In this document: piece by piece, positions 24,901 through 33,130 of the stretch | Layout: each line of letters starts with the position of its first letter | Numbering within the stretch: position 1 is the first letter of the stretch | DNA from: Corticimicrobacter populi | Lineage (GTDB): Bacteria > Pseudomonadota > Gammaproteobacteria > Burkholderiales > Burkholderiaceae_B | DNA length: 64,000 bases | NCBI RefSeq assembly: GCF_003123725.1 | Contig: NZ_QETA01000006.1 | Coordinates: 1 to 64,000 of the forward strand | Reading direction: 5' to 3' | Made by a program: the position numbers and the translations under genes | The notes under the pieces: generated by a model | Databases searched by the model: none | What the model was told of the DNA's origin: nothing | What the model saw: only the letters and a program-made list of their open reading frames with translations

Positions 24901-26326
24901 GCCCGCTGGCAGCAGCCCGCTGACGCACATTGATGCCAAGGCCTATGCGGCCGATCCTGCTTCCAGCAAGCAGGTTGAAAGTGACACGAAGTCTGCCACG
25001 TTGCAAGCGGGCACGGATGGTGGTCATGATGGTGACGGTGGGCAGTCGGGAGGGGCGGATCATGCAGGCAGTACGGGGCATGATTCCGATACCGCCGGTA
25101 GTGATGCGGGCAATCATGGCGGCAGCGATGCGGGCCAGCCCGGTTCGTCCGAGCCACAACCTCAGCCTGAGCCGACACCCATCACGCCGCCTGAGGATCA
25201 GCCCAATCTTGTCCGCAATGGCGATTTCGCTGAATACAGCAATCCCTACTATGCCGGCGATGGCTGGGCGAACTGGAGCCGTACGGGTTCTGGATTTACC
25301 TGGGAAACGGTTGGCAAGCCCTACGCGGGTTCCGGCGTCAATGCCTCCCAGGGTGTCTCATCCATCAGTCAGGACGTTGCGGGTGTGAAGAGTGGCTCTG
25401 TCCTTGCGATCAATGTGGGCTGGGTGGATGTCCAGCGCGCTGGCGCAGGGGCTGGGGGCGTGTCGCTGGTCATCAAGATCGGTGGCGTGGACTATGCCGT
25501 GTTGAGCAGCGCAGCACAGGCGGCCGGAACGCATGACACGGGACTGTTGACGATCGAGGCCTTGCATGGTGCTGCGGTCAGCAAGGGTACGCTGGATGCC
25601 GTCAAGACCTTGACCAATGACTGGTGGGTCGATCCAAGTCTGCCTGGCAATGCCGATGGTTTCACGCAGATCCTGATTCGCCTGCCCGACGACATGCCTG
25701 ATCATGACAGTGCCAGGCTGACACTGGAGTGGAGCGTGAGCGGTAACTACAACCAGGCCGACAGTATTTTCGTGACGGGGCTGCAGTTGGTGGCTCCTGC
25801 CGAGATGAGGATGGCAGCAGCCGAATCGGGTGATGAGCATGCCTCTCTTGCGGCATTGTGGGCACCTGATGAGGATGCCGATACGCATCACGAGCAGGAT
25901 ACTGCTGTGTCACATGCACGTACTGTCAACGGCGGTGAGGGCGATGATGTGCTCTACGGCAGTGTCGACGATGACATTCTGACGGGAGGCGACGGTGATG
26001 ACACGTTCGTCTGGACGTTGAATGATGTCGGGTCCCATGAGCGTCCTTCGGTGGATGTGATTACCGATTTCGGCAAGTCCGGTACAGATACGCTCGATGT
26101 ACGCGGTCTGCTGTCCGAAGGATTGCAGGACGGCAACGTAGAGGATTACCTGAGCGTGCTGGAAGGTGACAGGGGGCAGACCGTGATCGAAATCAGCAGC
26201 AAGGGCAAGGAGTTTGGCGTCGATCAGCGGATTGAACTGCAGAACGTGGATTATGACGCCAAGATGGCACAGGATATCGCTGCTTCGCTGAAGGAAGACG
26301 GCACGCTCAAATCCTCGGACTACTGA
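21917..26326 (+). CDS. Lap-type adhesin with Ser-Asp repeat stalk and RTX C-terminus
   Basis: The 1469-residue protein shares its N-terminal retention module (about 1-125) with the large adhesin ([20 protein letters not shown] against GQAWIRGEDGQLTPLRQGMR). It has T-A-A-T at 116-119 before a run of eight glycines, a candidate LapG site that differs from the other adhesin in its fourth residue. Residues about 178-715 are Ser-Asp repeats with a 12-residue unit [12 protein letters not shown], like the stalks of staphylococcal Sdr proteins. Then follow an uncharacterised domain, a His/Gly/Asp linker, a possible jelly-roll ([13 protein letters not shown] onward, about 1095-1300), RTX repeats ([20 protein letters not shown]) and a type I secretion target domain. 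The stalk follows directly on the outer-membrane plug, so it would form the base of the exposed fibre. Confidence 0.93.
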   Translation: MAATALVINLTGSAWIRDDNGQLTPIRPGMRIPADAEIVTGQGASLQLQIGDAPVVTVGADRVMQLDDMLAQTQPDASEAAIVPPGNVDFDNLVAVLQAGGDPFNGQDPFDVLDATAATLGGGGGGGGGTFVRLASVLEAINPLNLEYAQTANAASVSRWVPGVADDAAVAAVAADTGSDSDSSSTSDSGSDSDSTSTSDSGSDSDSTSTSDSGSDSDSTSTSDSGSDSDSTSTSDSGSDSNSTSTSDSGSDSDSSSTSESSSDSDSTSTSDSGSDSDSTSTSDSGSDSDSTSTSDSGSDSDSTSTSDSDSSSTSDSGSDSDSTSTSDSGSDSDSTSTSDSGSDSDSTSTSDSGSDSDSTSTSDSGSDSDSTSTSDSGSDSDSTSTSDSSSDSDSSSTSDSGSDSDSTSTSDSGSDSDSTSTSDSGSDSDSTSTSDSGSDSDSTSTSDSGSDSDSTSTSDSGSDSDSTSTSDSGSDSDSTSTSDSGSDSDSTSTSDSGSDSDSTSTSDSGSDSDSTSTSDSGSDSDSTSTSDSGSDSDSTSTSDSGSDSDSTSTSDSGSDSDSTSTSDSGSDSDSTSTSDSGSDSDSSSTSDSGSDSDSTSTSDSGSDSDSTSTSDSGSDSDSTSTSDSGSDSDSTSTSDSGSDSDSTSTSDSGSDSDSTSTSDSGSDSDSTSTSDSGSDSDSTSTSDSGSDSDSSSTSDSGSDSDSSSTSDTDSEHEPELGVKLDVALQSRDGSGDITHVNGGSQNPDGFDVKDGKIYAIGQNVQLWYTDSKSGREGQSNYKEYRDLSQQEIEQIIKNSPQGVSQDNFKAYQQGNVHGSTGKSDVFILQPESSYSTKQVDNQGTQHNWQQMNAVTGNAGDSHPDVIFIPSAYEGKIKPTGEVPHPQNNQVNHIDSINLTGTNVRGSNQLAGVVYGNGKTEGGVPATHDYEIRLDAEVLHGSDAATVSSVIIQGLPAGAQIIAPAGVTAEHQADGSWIITGPQPGNLQAVLEVRLPAGSSPLTHIDAKAYAADPASSKQVESDTKSATLQAGTDGGHDGDGGQSGGADHAGSTGHDSDTAGSDAGNHGGSDAGQPGSSEPQPQPEPTPITPPEDQPNLVRNGDFAEYSNPYYAGDGWANWSRTGSGFTWETVGKPYAGSGVNASQGVSSISQDVAGVKSGSVLAINVGWVDVQRAGAGAGGVSLVIKIGGVDYAVLSSAAQAAGTHDTGLLTIEALHGAAVSKGTLDAVKTLTNDWWVDPSLPGNADGFTQILIRLPDDMPDHDSARLTLEWSVSGNYNQADSIFVTGLQLVAPAEMRMAAAESGDEHASLAALWAPDEDADTHHEQDTAVSHARTVNGGEGDDVLYGSVDDDILTGGDGDDTFVWTLNDVGSHERPSVDVITDFGKSGTDTLDVRGLLSEGLQDGNVEDYLSVLEGDRGQTVIEISSKGKEFGVDQRIELQNVDYDAKMAQDIAASLKEDGTLKSSDY
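22448..24063 (+). repeat. 36-bp tandem repeat encoding the Ser-Asp stalk
   Basis: About 45 units of 36 bp encode [12 protein letters not shown] with small variants (SSST, SSSD, one SNST, one SESS). One shortened unit occurs near 22831-22860. Units differ mostly at third positions (tcg/tct/tcc, gac/gat). The DNA is a good substrate for slippage and recombination, so stalk length may vary between strains. All reading frames are open here because of the repeat. Confidence 0.97.
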
Positions 26327-26328
26327 TC

Positions 26329-27798
26329 GTGCTGAATGCCTTGGGGGCCAAGGGGCCCGGATATCGCATTCCAAGCGACTATCGGGCTCGTCAGGTTACC
26401 CTGCTGTTCGGTTTCCTGGCGTTGGCATCAGTCCTCTGGCATCAGCAGGCACCGCTGGCGCACTGGGTCCTGCCAGTTCTGTTTTGTTTGGGCTGGCCGT
26501 ATTTGGCCCGTGAACTTGCCGAGCAGGCGCTGTCGCCCAAGGCGGCCCAGCGGCGTAATGTCCTGGTAGACCTGTTCATGGGCGGCGTCATGGTTGCGAT
26601 TATGCGCTTTGACATGCTGCCTTCGATGCTGGCAATCCTGCTGGGTGGGTTGAACGCATGGCGCCACGGTGGCTGGCAACTGGCAGCGCGCGGCCTGTTG
26701 CTTCAGGGATCTGGTGTACTGCTGAGCGTATTGTCCTATGGCTTCATGTGGTCGCCGCATAGCAGCCTGCTGACTATTTTGCTGTGCGCGCCGCTGATCA
26801 TGTTGCATCCCTTGCTGATCGGTCGCTCTCTCGACAAGGTGGTTGCTCGGTTGCGCCGCCAGCGCAGAGAGCATGAACGCAGGCTGCGCCACGACCCGGA
26901 ATCCGGGCTGTTTGTGCGGCGCTACTGGGAGAGTCGGGCACAGAGTGCTTTGTCGCGTTGTCGCCAGGGCGATGCTGCCTCATTGATTTGCCTGGCGTTC
27001 GATCCGGTGGCCGGCAGCGGTGAAGATGTCGCGTTGCAGCCCAGGGACATGCTTTTTCCCGCGTTGGGAGAGTGCTTGCAGCGTGTGTTGAGAGAGGGTG
27101 ATATCGTCGGACGGTTGGATGATTCGACGGTGGGTGTGGTGTTGCCAGGTGCCAGCCAAGCCCAGGCGCGGCTGGCCGTGTTGCGAATCAGGCAGGCGGT
27201 GCAGGACACCCCGCAATTGCAAGCTCTGGGTGTGACGCTGTGTTTTGGCGTGGCAGGGTACAGGATCGAGTGGTTGGCGCTGGCCGATTGGGTCAGGCAG
27301 GCCAGCCAGGCATTGTTCAGGGCTCGCCAGGTCGGCCGGGACTGCATGGCGGTCGCGGGCGAAACTGCGGTGGAGTCTGTAGGCCGGGCAGCAGACCTTG
27401 AGGCGCTGCATGCGCGTCAGCCGCAACTCATGGAAAAGCTTTTCGAGGGGCTCGAACAGTCGGGATGTGGTCTGGGCCTGTTCGATCCTGATGATCGACT
27501 GGTCTTGTCCAATGCACTGTTCCGCGAGTGGTTCAGCGTACAGGCCGATACCAAGACCTTTGCCGACATGATGCGCTATTGTTTTCATCACGAGTGTGGC
27601 CCGGCACTTGGCAGTACGCAGGATATCGATGCCTGGTTACAAGTGGTTGATCACATGCGGCGCAGTGAGTTCTGTCGCCATTTCATGGTGGATATGGTGG
27701 ATGGTGGCTGTCTCAGTGCGCTGGAAACTTCATTTGGCGATGGCTGGGTCCTGCTGGTCCTGAACCGAGCTGACGTGACCGAGAGTCGGGACGCTTAG
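26329..27798 (+). CDS. MASE2-like membrane protein with degenerate GGDEF and PAS domain
   Basis: The 489-residue protein starts at GTG 26329, two bases after the adhesin stop, so the two are probably cotranscribed. Several membrane helices (about 20-170) resemble the MASE2 sensor of AdrA-type cyclases. The GGDEF domain (about 185-345) has DDSTV in place of GGDEF but keeps the inhibitory-site motif REGD (RxxD) at the normal distance. It is probably inactive as a cyclase and could bind c-di-GMP at that site. A PAS-like domain closes the protein (about 370-485, LEQSGCGLGLFDPDDRLVLS). A role in sensing c-di-GMP for the adhesin is inferred. Confidence 0.82.
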   Translation: MLNALGAKGPGYRIPSDYRARQVTLLFGFLALASVLWHQQAPLAHWVLPVLFCLGWPYLARELAEQALSPKAAQRRNVLVDLFMGGVMVAIMRFDMLPSMLAILLGGLNAWRHGGWQLAARGLLLQGSGVLLSVLSYGFMWSPHSSLLTILLCAPLIMLHPLLIGRSLDKVVARLRRQRREHERRLRHDPESGLFVRRYWESRAQSALSRCRQGDAASLICLAFDPVAGSGEDVALQPRDMLFPALGECLQRVLREGDIVGRLDDSTVGVVLPGASQAQARLAVLRIRQAVQDTPQLQALGVTLCFGVAGYRIEWLALADWVRQASQALFRARQVGRDCMAVAGETAVESVGRAADLEALHARQPQLMEKLFEGLEQSGCGLGLFDPDDRLVLSNALFREWFSVQADTKTFADMMRYCFHHECGPALGSTQDIDAWLQVVDHMRRSEFCRHFMVDMVDGGCLSALETSFGDGWVLLVLNRADVTESRDA

Positions 27799-27830
27799 GC
27801 ACGGCACAGTCCGGAAGGACGCAGAGAATG

Positions 27831-27868
27831 AAAAAAGTGCTGGATCCCGTTCTGGAATCCAGCACTTT
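27831..27868. terminator. Bidirectional terminator between convergent genes
   Basis: The 12-bp arms aaagtgctggat (27834-27845) and atccagcacttt (27857-27868) enclose an 11-nt loop. An A run on the left (27831-27836) gives a T run on the minus strand, so it serves mainly ybdD-cstA and probably also the plus-strand GGDEF gene. Confidence 0.88.
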
Positions 27869-27881
27869 CTACATGGCGGGT

Positions 27882-28118
27882 TCAACAGCAGCCGATGCGT
27901 CCCTTGCCGCCATAGCGCGCTTCCTGTCGCTCCCGAAAAAAAGCTTCGTAGCTCATCGGCTCCTGGTCGGGATGTGTCTTGCGCATGTGCGCTACATAGT
28001 TTTCATAGTCAGGGAGGCCTACCATGAGCCGCAATGTGCGGCCCAGGTAGCGCCCTGCGCCACCTGTGGCGGCAAGGGCGTTGCCTGCCACGCCGCTGAA
28101 AAACAGTCGGCGGGTCAT
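27882..28118 (-). CDS. ybdD: YbdD/YjiX-family small protein
   Basis: The 78-residue protein carries the family core [20 protein letters not shown], then [20 protein letters not shown] and a C-terminal YGG. Members are typically encoded directly after cstA or btsT and are thought to support that transporter. Here it begins two bases after the cstA stop. The first 20 residues ([18 protein letters not shown]) extend beyond the usual core. Identification rests on family recognition. Confidence 0.9.
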   Translation of the reverse strand: MTRRLFFSGVAGNALAATGGAGRYLGRTLRLMVGLPDYENYVAHMRKTHPDQEPMSYEAFFRERQEARYGGKGRIGCC

Positions 28119-28120
28119 GG

Positions 28121-30214
28121 TCAGTGTCCTGCAGGCGCCAGGGCTTCGTCGGGCAGGCGCTCGTAGGGGGTTTCAGCCGTATGTGGCTGGCTGTCGCGAC
28201 GGGCGATCAGCACCGAACGGATGCCGAATACCAGGATACTCAGCACCACGAAAATGAACAGGCCGCACAGCGTGGCGTTGACGTAGTCGTTGAAGATCAC
28301 ACGCTGCATCTCGGCCAGTGACTTGGCGGGAGCCAGGACGATGCCGTCGGCCACCGACTTGGCGTATACCTCGGCGCGGGACAGGAAGCCGACCTTCGGG
28401 TTGGCGTCGAACATCTTCTGCCAGCCCGCCGTGAGTGTGCAGATCAGCAGCCAGATGGTGGGTACGATGGTGACCCAGGCATAGCGGTCCTGCTTCATCT
28501 TGAACAGCACGACCGTACCCAGGATCAGTGCCACGGCGGCCAGCATCTGGTTGGCGATACCGAACAGCGGCCATAGGGTATTGATGCCACCCAGGGGATC
28601 GACCACGCCTTGATACAGGAAATAGCCCCAGGCGGCCACGCAGAGTGCCGTGGCCAGCAAGTTGGCGGGCAGCGACTCGGTACGGCGCAGCGAAGGCGCA
28701 AAGGTGCCCAGCAGATCCTGCAGCATGAAGCGTCCGGCACGAGTGCCGGCATCAACGGCCGTCAGGATGAAGAGTGCCTCGAACAGGATGGCAAAGTGGT
28801 ACCAGAAGGCCATCATGCCATCGCCGCCGAATACCTGGTGCAGGATGTAGGCCATGCCCACGGCCAGCGTCGGGGCACCACCGGCACGGGAGATGATGGT
28901 GCTTTCGCCCACGTCATGCGCCATCTGTGTCAGTTGATCGGGCGTGACCATGAAGCCCCAGCTTGAAACAACCTGGGCTGCCTGCTCGGGTGTTGTGCCG
29001 ATGAGGGCTGCGGGGCTGTTCATGGCGTAGTAGATACCCGGCTCAATGACGCAGGCGGCGACCAGCGCCATGATGGCGACGAAGGATTCCATCAGCATGC
29101 CGCCGTAGCCGATATAGCGGGCCTGGGTTTCGTTTTCGATCAGCTTGGGCGTGGTGCCGGAGGAGATTAGAGCATGAAAGCCCGAGACCGCACCGCAGGC
29201 AATGGTAATGAAGAGGAACGGGAACAGGTTGCCGGACCAGACCGGGCCGGTACCGTCTACGAATTTGGTCAGCGCCGGCATTTTCAGCTCGGGCGCAACG
29301 TACAGGATACCGATTGCCAGACCGACGATGGTGCCGATCTTGAGGAAAGTGGACAGGTAGTCACGCGGTGCCAGCAGCAGCCAGACGGGCAGTACGGCAG
29401 CAATGAAGCCGTAGATGATGAGCGCCCAGGTGAGTTGCTTGCCATCCAGATCGAACATCGGGCCCCAGGTCGGGTGTGCTGCGACATCCTGGCCGAATAC
29501 GATGGCGGCCATCAGCAGCACGATGCCGAGGATGGAGATTTCGCCGATGCGCCCGGGCCGGATGTAGCGCAGGTATACGCCCATGAAAATGGCGATGGGG
29601 ATGGTGGCGACCACGGTGAAGGTGCCCCAGGGAGAATGGGTCAGCGCCTTGACCACGATCATCGCCAGTACTGCCAGGATGATCACCATGATCATGAAGG
29701 CACCGAACAGCGCGATCACGCCTGGTACCTGACCAAGTTCGGCCTTGATCAGGTCGCCCAGCGAGCGGCCATCCCGGCGTGTGGAGATGAACAGCACGAT
29801 GAAATCCTGCACCGCACCCGCCAGTACCACACCGGCCAGCAGCCAGAGCATGCCGGGCAGGTAGCCCATCTGCGCAGCCAGTACCGGGCCGACCAGGGGG
29901 CCGGCTCCGGCAATGGCGGCGAAGTGGTGACCAAACAGCACGTGTTTGTTGGTCGGTACGTAGTCCAGACCATCGTTGTGCTTCCATGCCGGCGTCATGC
30001 GCGTGGGATCGAGCTTGAAGACCTTGTTGGCGATGAAGCGGCTGTAATAGCGATAGGCGATCAGGTAGACGCAGACTGCGGCGACCACGATCCAGAGAGC
30101 GTTGATGGTTTCGCCGCGTCCGAGCGCGACGGTGCCGAGCGCAAAAGCGCCGAGCAGGGCAATGCCCAGCCAGATGATATGGCTGGACCAGCCCCTGTTT
30201 TCCAGGGTATGCAT
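28121..30214 (-). CDS. cstA: Carbon-starvation protein CstA-type pyruvate/peptide transporter
   Basis: This 697-residue inner-membrane protein has the full CstA/BtsT length and many hydrophobic helices. Family stretches include [53 protein letters not shown] and [17 protein letters not shown]. coli CstA and BtsT import pyruvate and were first linked to peptide use during carbon starvation. It forms a transcription unit with ybdD. A Cache histidine kinase and response regulator start divergently 131 nt away, in the manner of the BtsSR-btsT pairing, so control by that pair is plausible but inferred. Confidence 0.95.
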   Translation of the reverse strand: MHTLENRGWSSHIIWLGIALLGAFALGTVALGRGETINALWIVVAAVCVYLIAYRYYSRFIANKVFKLDPTRMTPAWKHNDGLDYVPTNKHVLFGHHFAAIAGAGPLVGPVLAAQMGYLPGMLWLLAGVVLAGAVQDFIVLFISTRRDGRSLGDLIKAELGQVPGVIALFGAFMIMVIILAVLAMIVVKALTHSPWGTFTVVATIPIAIFMGVYLRYIRPGRIGEISILGIVLLMAAIVFGQDVAAHPTWGPMFDLDGKQLTWALIIYGFIAAVLPVWLLLAPRDYLSTFLKIGTIVGLAIGILYVAPELKMPALTKFVDGTGPVWSGNLFPFLFITIACGAVSGFHALISSGTTPKLIENETQARYIGYGGMLMESFVAIMALVAACVIEPGIYYAMNSPAALIGTTPEQAAQVVSSWGFMVTPDQLTQMAHDVGESTIISRAGGAPTLAVGMAYILHQVFGGDGMMAFWYHFAILFEALFILTAVDAGTRAGRFMLQDLLGTFAPSLRRTESLPANLLATALCVAAWGYFLYQGVVDPLGGINTLWPLFGIANQMLAAVALILGTVVLFKMKQDRYAWVTIVPTIWLLICTLTAGWQKMFDANPKVGFLSRAEVYAKSVADGIVLAPAKSLAEMQRVIFNDYVNATLCGLFIFVVLSILVFGIRSVLIARRDSQPHTAETPYERLPDEALAPAGH

Positions 30215-30345
30215 GTGTATCTCCTCGATTCCTCCGCGTGGTGCGCGGACTATCGGCTATTATTTCGGTTGCCTGCCCGGGCTCACAAGCGTGCTATTAC
30301 GCAATTTTTCTACGTATTAATACACAGGCCATACATCGTGCTCTC
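30215..30345. promoter_or_regulatory. Divergent promoter region between cstA and the histidine kinase gene
   Basis: The 131-nt region is AT-rich near the kinase gene and contains the perfect palindrome GTATTAATAC (30314-30323), with two ctatta words at 30256 and 30292. No exact promoter could be assigned. It must serve both strands. Confidence 0.4.
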
Positions 30346-31764
30346 ATGAGACTCCGCCTGAAAATCCTGCTGCTGGCGATTCTGCCTGTGCTGGTTGCGC
30401 TGGCGGCGACGACTTGGAGCATGGCACGGCAGGGTATGGCATTGGCCCGCGAACAGCAGACCATCGTCGAGCAGGCCTGGTTGTCGAGCAAGGAAAGCGA
30501 GCTGCAGCACTACGTCCGGCTGGCCTACAGCGTGATCGAGCCGCTGGCCCGGCGCGATGATGAGCAGGCCAGGATACAGGCGCTGGATTTGCTGGCGCGA
30601 ATGGATTTCGGTCCCGACGGCTATTTCTTCGTCTATGACGAACAGGGTGTCAACCTGATGCATCCTCGCCAGCCGGAGCTGGTTGGGCAGAATCTATTCG
30701 ATTTTCAGGATGACAGCGGCCAGAAGCCCATTCGGCTGCTGCTTGAAGTTGCCCGTGAAGGAGGGCGCAACGGCAAGCCCGTGCGTTATCTCTGGCCCAA
30801 GCCGTCGGCTGGCGGCCAGGTGGCCGAGAAACTGGGATTTGTGGCGTCGCTCGAGGCATGGGGCTGGATGTTCGGCACAGGGATCTATCTCGATGATGTC
30901 GAGGTGGCCCTGGCGCAGGTCGATGCCACAGCTCAGGACAGCATCCATGCCATGCAGCGACAGGCCATTGCGATTGCCTGTCTGGCGATCCTGCTGGTGA
31001 CCGGTTGCGCGCTGGCGCTCAATATCAGTGACCACCGTCATGCCGATGCGCGGTTGCGGCAACTGGCGCGCAAGGTCGTCTATTCTCAGGAAGAAGAGCG
31101 AGCACGCCTGTCCAGGGAGTTGCATGACGGACTGAGCCAGATGCTGGTGTCGGTCAAGCTGATGGTCGAGACGGCCCAGGATAGCCTGGCACGGCATCAG
31201 CAGGTCTGCCTGGCACCCGGGCACAGCCTGGATGAGCCGTTGGCACGCGCCTTGGAACGGTTGCACCAGTCTCTGGCCGAACTGCGCAGGATGTCCCACA
31301 ATCTGCGGCCGGCACTGCTGGATGATCTGGGGTTGCCTGCGGCCTTGCGTCACCTGGCGGCAGAGTGTTCCCCAGAGGGGGAAAACCCTGCCGCGCTCCA
31401 GGTAAATGTGTCAGAATCAGGTCAGGCCGTGCCGTTGCCTGAGGCTTATGCCACGACGCTGTTTCGCGTTGCCCAGGAAGGGCTGACCAACATCGTTCGC
31501 CATGCCCGTGCGACCCGGGCGTCGCTGATCCTGCGCTATGCCCCCGATGGCGTCGAACTGGTTATCCAGGACAATGGCACCGGCTTCTGTGGTGGGGCGT
31601 CAGAGAGTGAGGGAGGAATTGGCTTGCGTAACATGCGGGAACGTGTCGAGATGTTGGGAGGCCGATTGCGGCTGGACGATGCGCAAGCGCATGGTGCGTT
31701 GTTGCGTGCATGGTTGCCCCTACCGGCCCGCAGTCCTGATTTCTCCAGTACGGTGAGCGCATGA
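30346..31764 (+). CDS. Cache-domain sensor histidine kinase (HisKA_3 type)
   Basis: The 472-residue protein has a membrane helix (about 6-25), a periplasmic single-Cache domain (about 30-200, with FGPDGYFFVYDEQGVNLMHP and AWGWMFGTGIYLDDV), a second helix (about 206-227) and a cytoplasmic NarX/DegS-type kinase. The phospho-acceptor is H260 in RLSRELHDGLSQ. The ATPase part has FRVAQEGLTNIVRHA and DNGTGF, then GGIGLRNMRERV. The start ATG 30346 is just before the first helix; the longer frame from 30238 is not needed. Related Cache kinases sense small carboxylates, and the divergent cstA suggests pyruvate or a similar acid. It overlaps the response regulator by ATGA. Confidence 0.9.
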   Translation: MRLRLKILLLAILPVLVALAATTWSMARQGMALAREQQTIVEQAWLSSKESELQHYVRLAYSVIEPLARRDDEQARIQALDLLARMDFGPDGYFFVYDEQGVNLMHPRQPELVGQNLFDFQDDSGQKPIRLLLEVAREGGRNGKPVRYLWPKPSAGGQVAEKLGFVASLEAWGWMFGTGIYLDDVEVALAQVDATAQDSIHAMQRQAIAIACLAILLVTGCALALNISDHRHADARLRQLARKVVYSQEEERARLSRELHDGLSQMLVSVKLMVETAQDSLARHQQVCLAPGHSLDEPLARALERLHQSLAELRRMSHNLRPALLDDLGLPAALRHLAAECSPEGENPAALQVNVSESGQAVPLPEAYATTLFRVAQEGLTNIVRHARATRASLILRYAPDGVELVIQDNGTGFCGGASESEGGIGLRNMRERVEMLGGRLRLDDAQAHGALLRAWLPLPARSPDFSSTVSA

Positions 31765-32429
31765 TCGAAACTGCTGTCGTACATTTGCTGCTGGTGGATG
31801 ACCATGCGCTGGTCCGCGATGGGCTGCGGCTGCGTCTGGGAGCGGAACCCGGGCTGGAAATCATGGGCGAGGCCGAGAGTACTGCCAGCGCGTTGTCATG
31901 GTTGCGGGTACGCGAGCACCAGGGGTTGCCGCTGCCGGATTTGATCCTGACCGATCTCAGCATGCTGGGCTCCGATGGGCTTGCGCTCATCGGTCAGGTG
32001 CACGAGCAATGGCCACAGATCGCCTGCATGGTGCTGTCCATGCATGACCATGTCGAATACATCACCCAGGCATTGCGGGCCGGGGCGCGTGGCTATCTGG
32101 TCAAGGATGGCCCTGCACACGAGATTGCCGTAGCAGTCACGGCGGTCATGTCGGGGCAGACCTGGTTCAGTGCCCGTATCATGGCGCGCCTGGCCCAGGC
32201 CGGGACTTCTGTGGCACTGCTGACCCAGCGCGAGCGGGATGTGCTGCGCCAGATCGGCGACGGTTTGTCCAGCAAGCAGATTGCTCAGAAACTGTATGTG
32301 TCGGTGCGGACCATCGAGACGCATCGCTGCAATATTCGGCGCAAGCTGGCACTCGATGGGCAGGCAGAACTGGTCAAGTACGCTGTCGAGCATCGGGACC
32401 TCTTCGAAGGGGGAGGAACCGTGCCATGA
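31761..32429 (+). CDS. NarL/LuxR-family response regulator
   Basis: The 222-residue regulator has an intact receiver (acidic pair D13/D14, phospho-acceptor D65 in LILTDLSM, S93, K115 in YLVKD) and a LuxR-type helix-turn-helix (about 155-215, LTQRERDVLRQIGDG and SVRTIETHRCNIRRKLAL). It overlaps the kinase gene upstream (ATGA) and the lapG-like gene downstream (start 32426 inside its last codons). It is the partner of the adjacent kinase. Probable targets are cstA and its own operon, which would also include lapG and lapD. Confidence 0.92.
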   Translation: MIETAVVHLLLVDDHALVRDGLRLRLGAEPGLEIMGEAESTASALSWLRVREHQGLPLPDLILTDLSMLGSDGLALIGQVHEQWPQIACMVLSMHDHVEYITQALRAGARGYLVKDGPAHEIAVAVTAVMSGQTWFSARIMARLAQAGTSVALLTQRERDVLRQIGDGLSSKQIAQKLYVSVRTIETHRCNIRRKLALDGQAELVKYAVEHRDLFEGGGTVP

Positions 32430-33103
32430 TGCTGCGCCCTGGCCGGGCGCGCGGGTATGTCCTGCTGGCGTGTGCCGGGCTGCTGGTGGTGCTGTCGGGA
32501 CTGGTCTGGTCGTTCGACTATGACCGGGCGAGAGTGTTGCAGCTTGCGCAGTCGCGTTATGGTGCCCTCGCCGTGCAGGCCGTCGAGGCGTGGTTCGATC
32601 TGATGGAGCGTGGGCCGGCGGCATCCGAGCCGGATACGCTGAGGATGGTCAATGATTTCTGGAATTCGCGGGTGCAGGGATCGACCGACCAGGCAGTCTG
32701 GGGCCAGGAGGATTACTGGGCGACGCCGCTGGAGAGCCTGGGCAAGCGTGCGGGAGATTGCGAGGATTATGTTATCGGCAAATACTTTTCCCTGATCAGG
32801 CTTGGCGTGGCCCCCGAGAAACTCCGGTTCGTCTATGTGCGTGCTCGTATCGGCGGCATTGGTAGCCAGGAAAGTATTGCGCACATGGTGCTGGGCTATT
32901 ACCCGACACCCAATGCCGAACCGCTGGTGCTCGACAATCTGGTGGGCACCATTCTGCCAGCCGGCCAGCGGCGCGATCTCACGCCTGTGTTCAGTTTCAA
33001 CGCGCAGGGCATCTATGCGGGCGGGCAGACGACATCGGTTGACCGGATCAGCCGCTGGCGCGACCTGCTGACGCGGATGCAACAGGAAGGATTCCAGCCG
33101 TAA
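32426..33103 (+). CDS. lapG: LapG-like periplasmic cysteine protease (transglutaminase-like, C93)
   Basis: The 225-residue protein has an N-terminal signal or anchor helix (about 10-29) and a bacterial transglutaminase-like cysteine protease fold. The triad is visible: C112 in KRAGDCEDYVIGKY, H153 in ESIAHMVL and D170 in LVLDNL. LapG proteases cut Lap-type adhesins after the retention module and release them from the surface when c-di-GMP is low. Two adhesins with candidate T-A-A sites are encoded about 6-23 kb upstream. Its start overlaps the response regulator end, which is an unusual partner for lapG. ATG 32429 is an alternative start. lapD follows 27 nt later. Confidence 0.95.
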   Translation: MMLRPGRARGYVLLACAGLLVVLSGLVWSFDYDRARVLQLAQSRYGALAVQAVEAWFDLMERGPAASEPDTLRMVNDFWNSRVQGSTDQAVWGQEDYWATPLESLGKRAGDCEDYVIGKYFSLIRLGVAPEKLRFVYVRARIGGIGSQESIAHMVLGYYPTPNAEPLVLDNLVGTILPAGQRRDLTPVFSFNAQGIYAGGQTTSVDRISRWRDLLTRMQQEGFQP

Positions 33104-33130
33104 GGCTCGATTGATAATAAAGGCGTACCC

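Noticed and set aside
29174-30349. 391-codon plus-strand open frame opposite cstA
   Set aside because: Antisense shadow of cstA, with Asp/Gln/His-rich composition and no domain.
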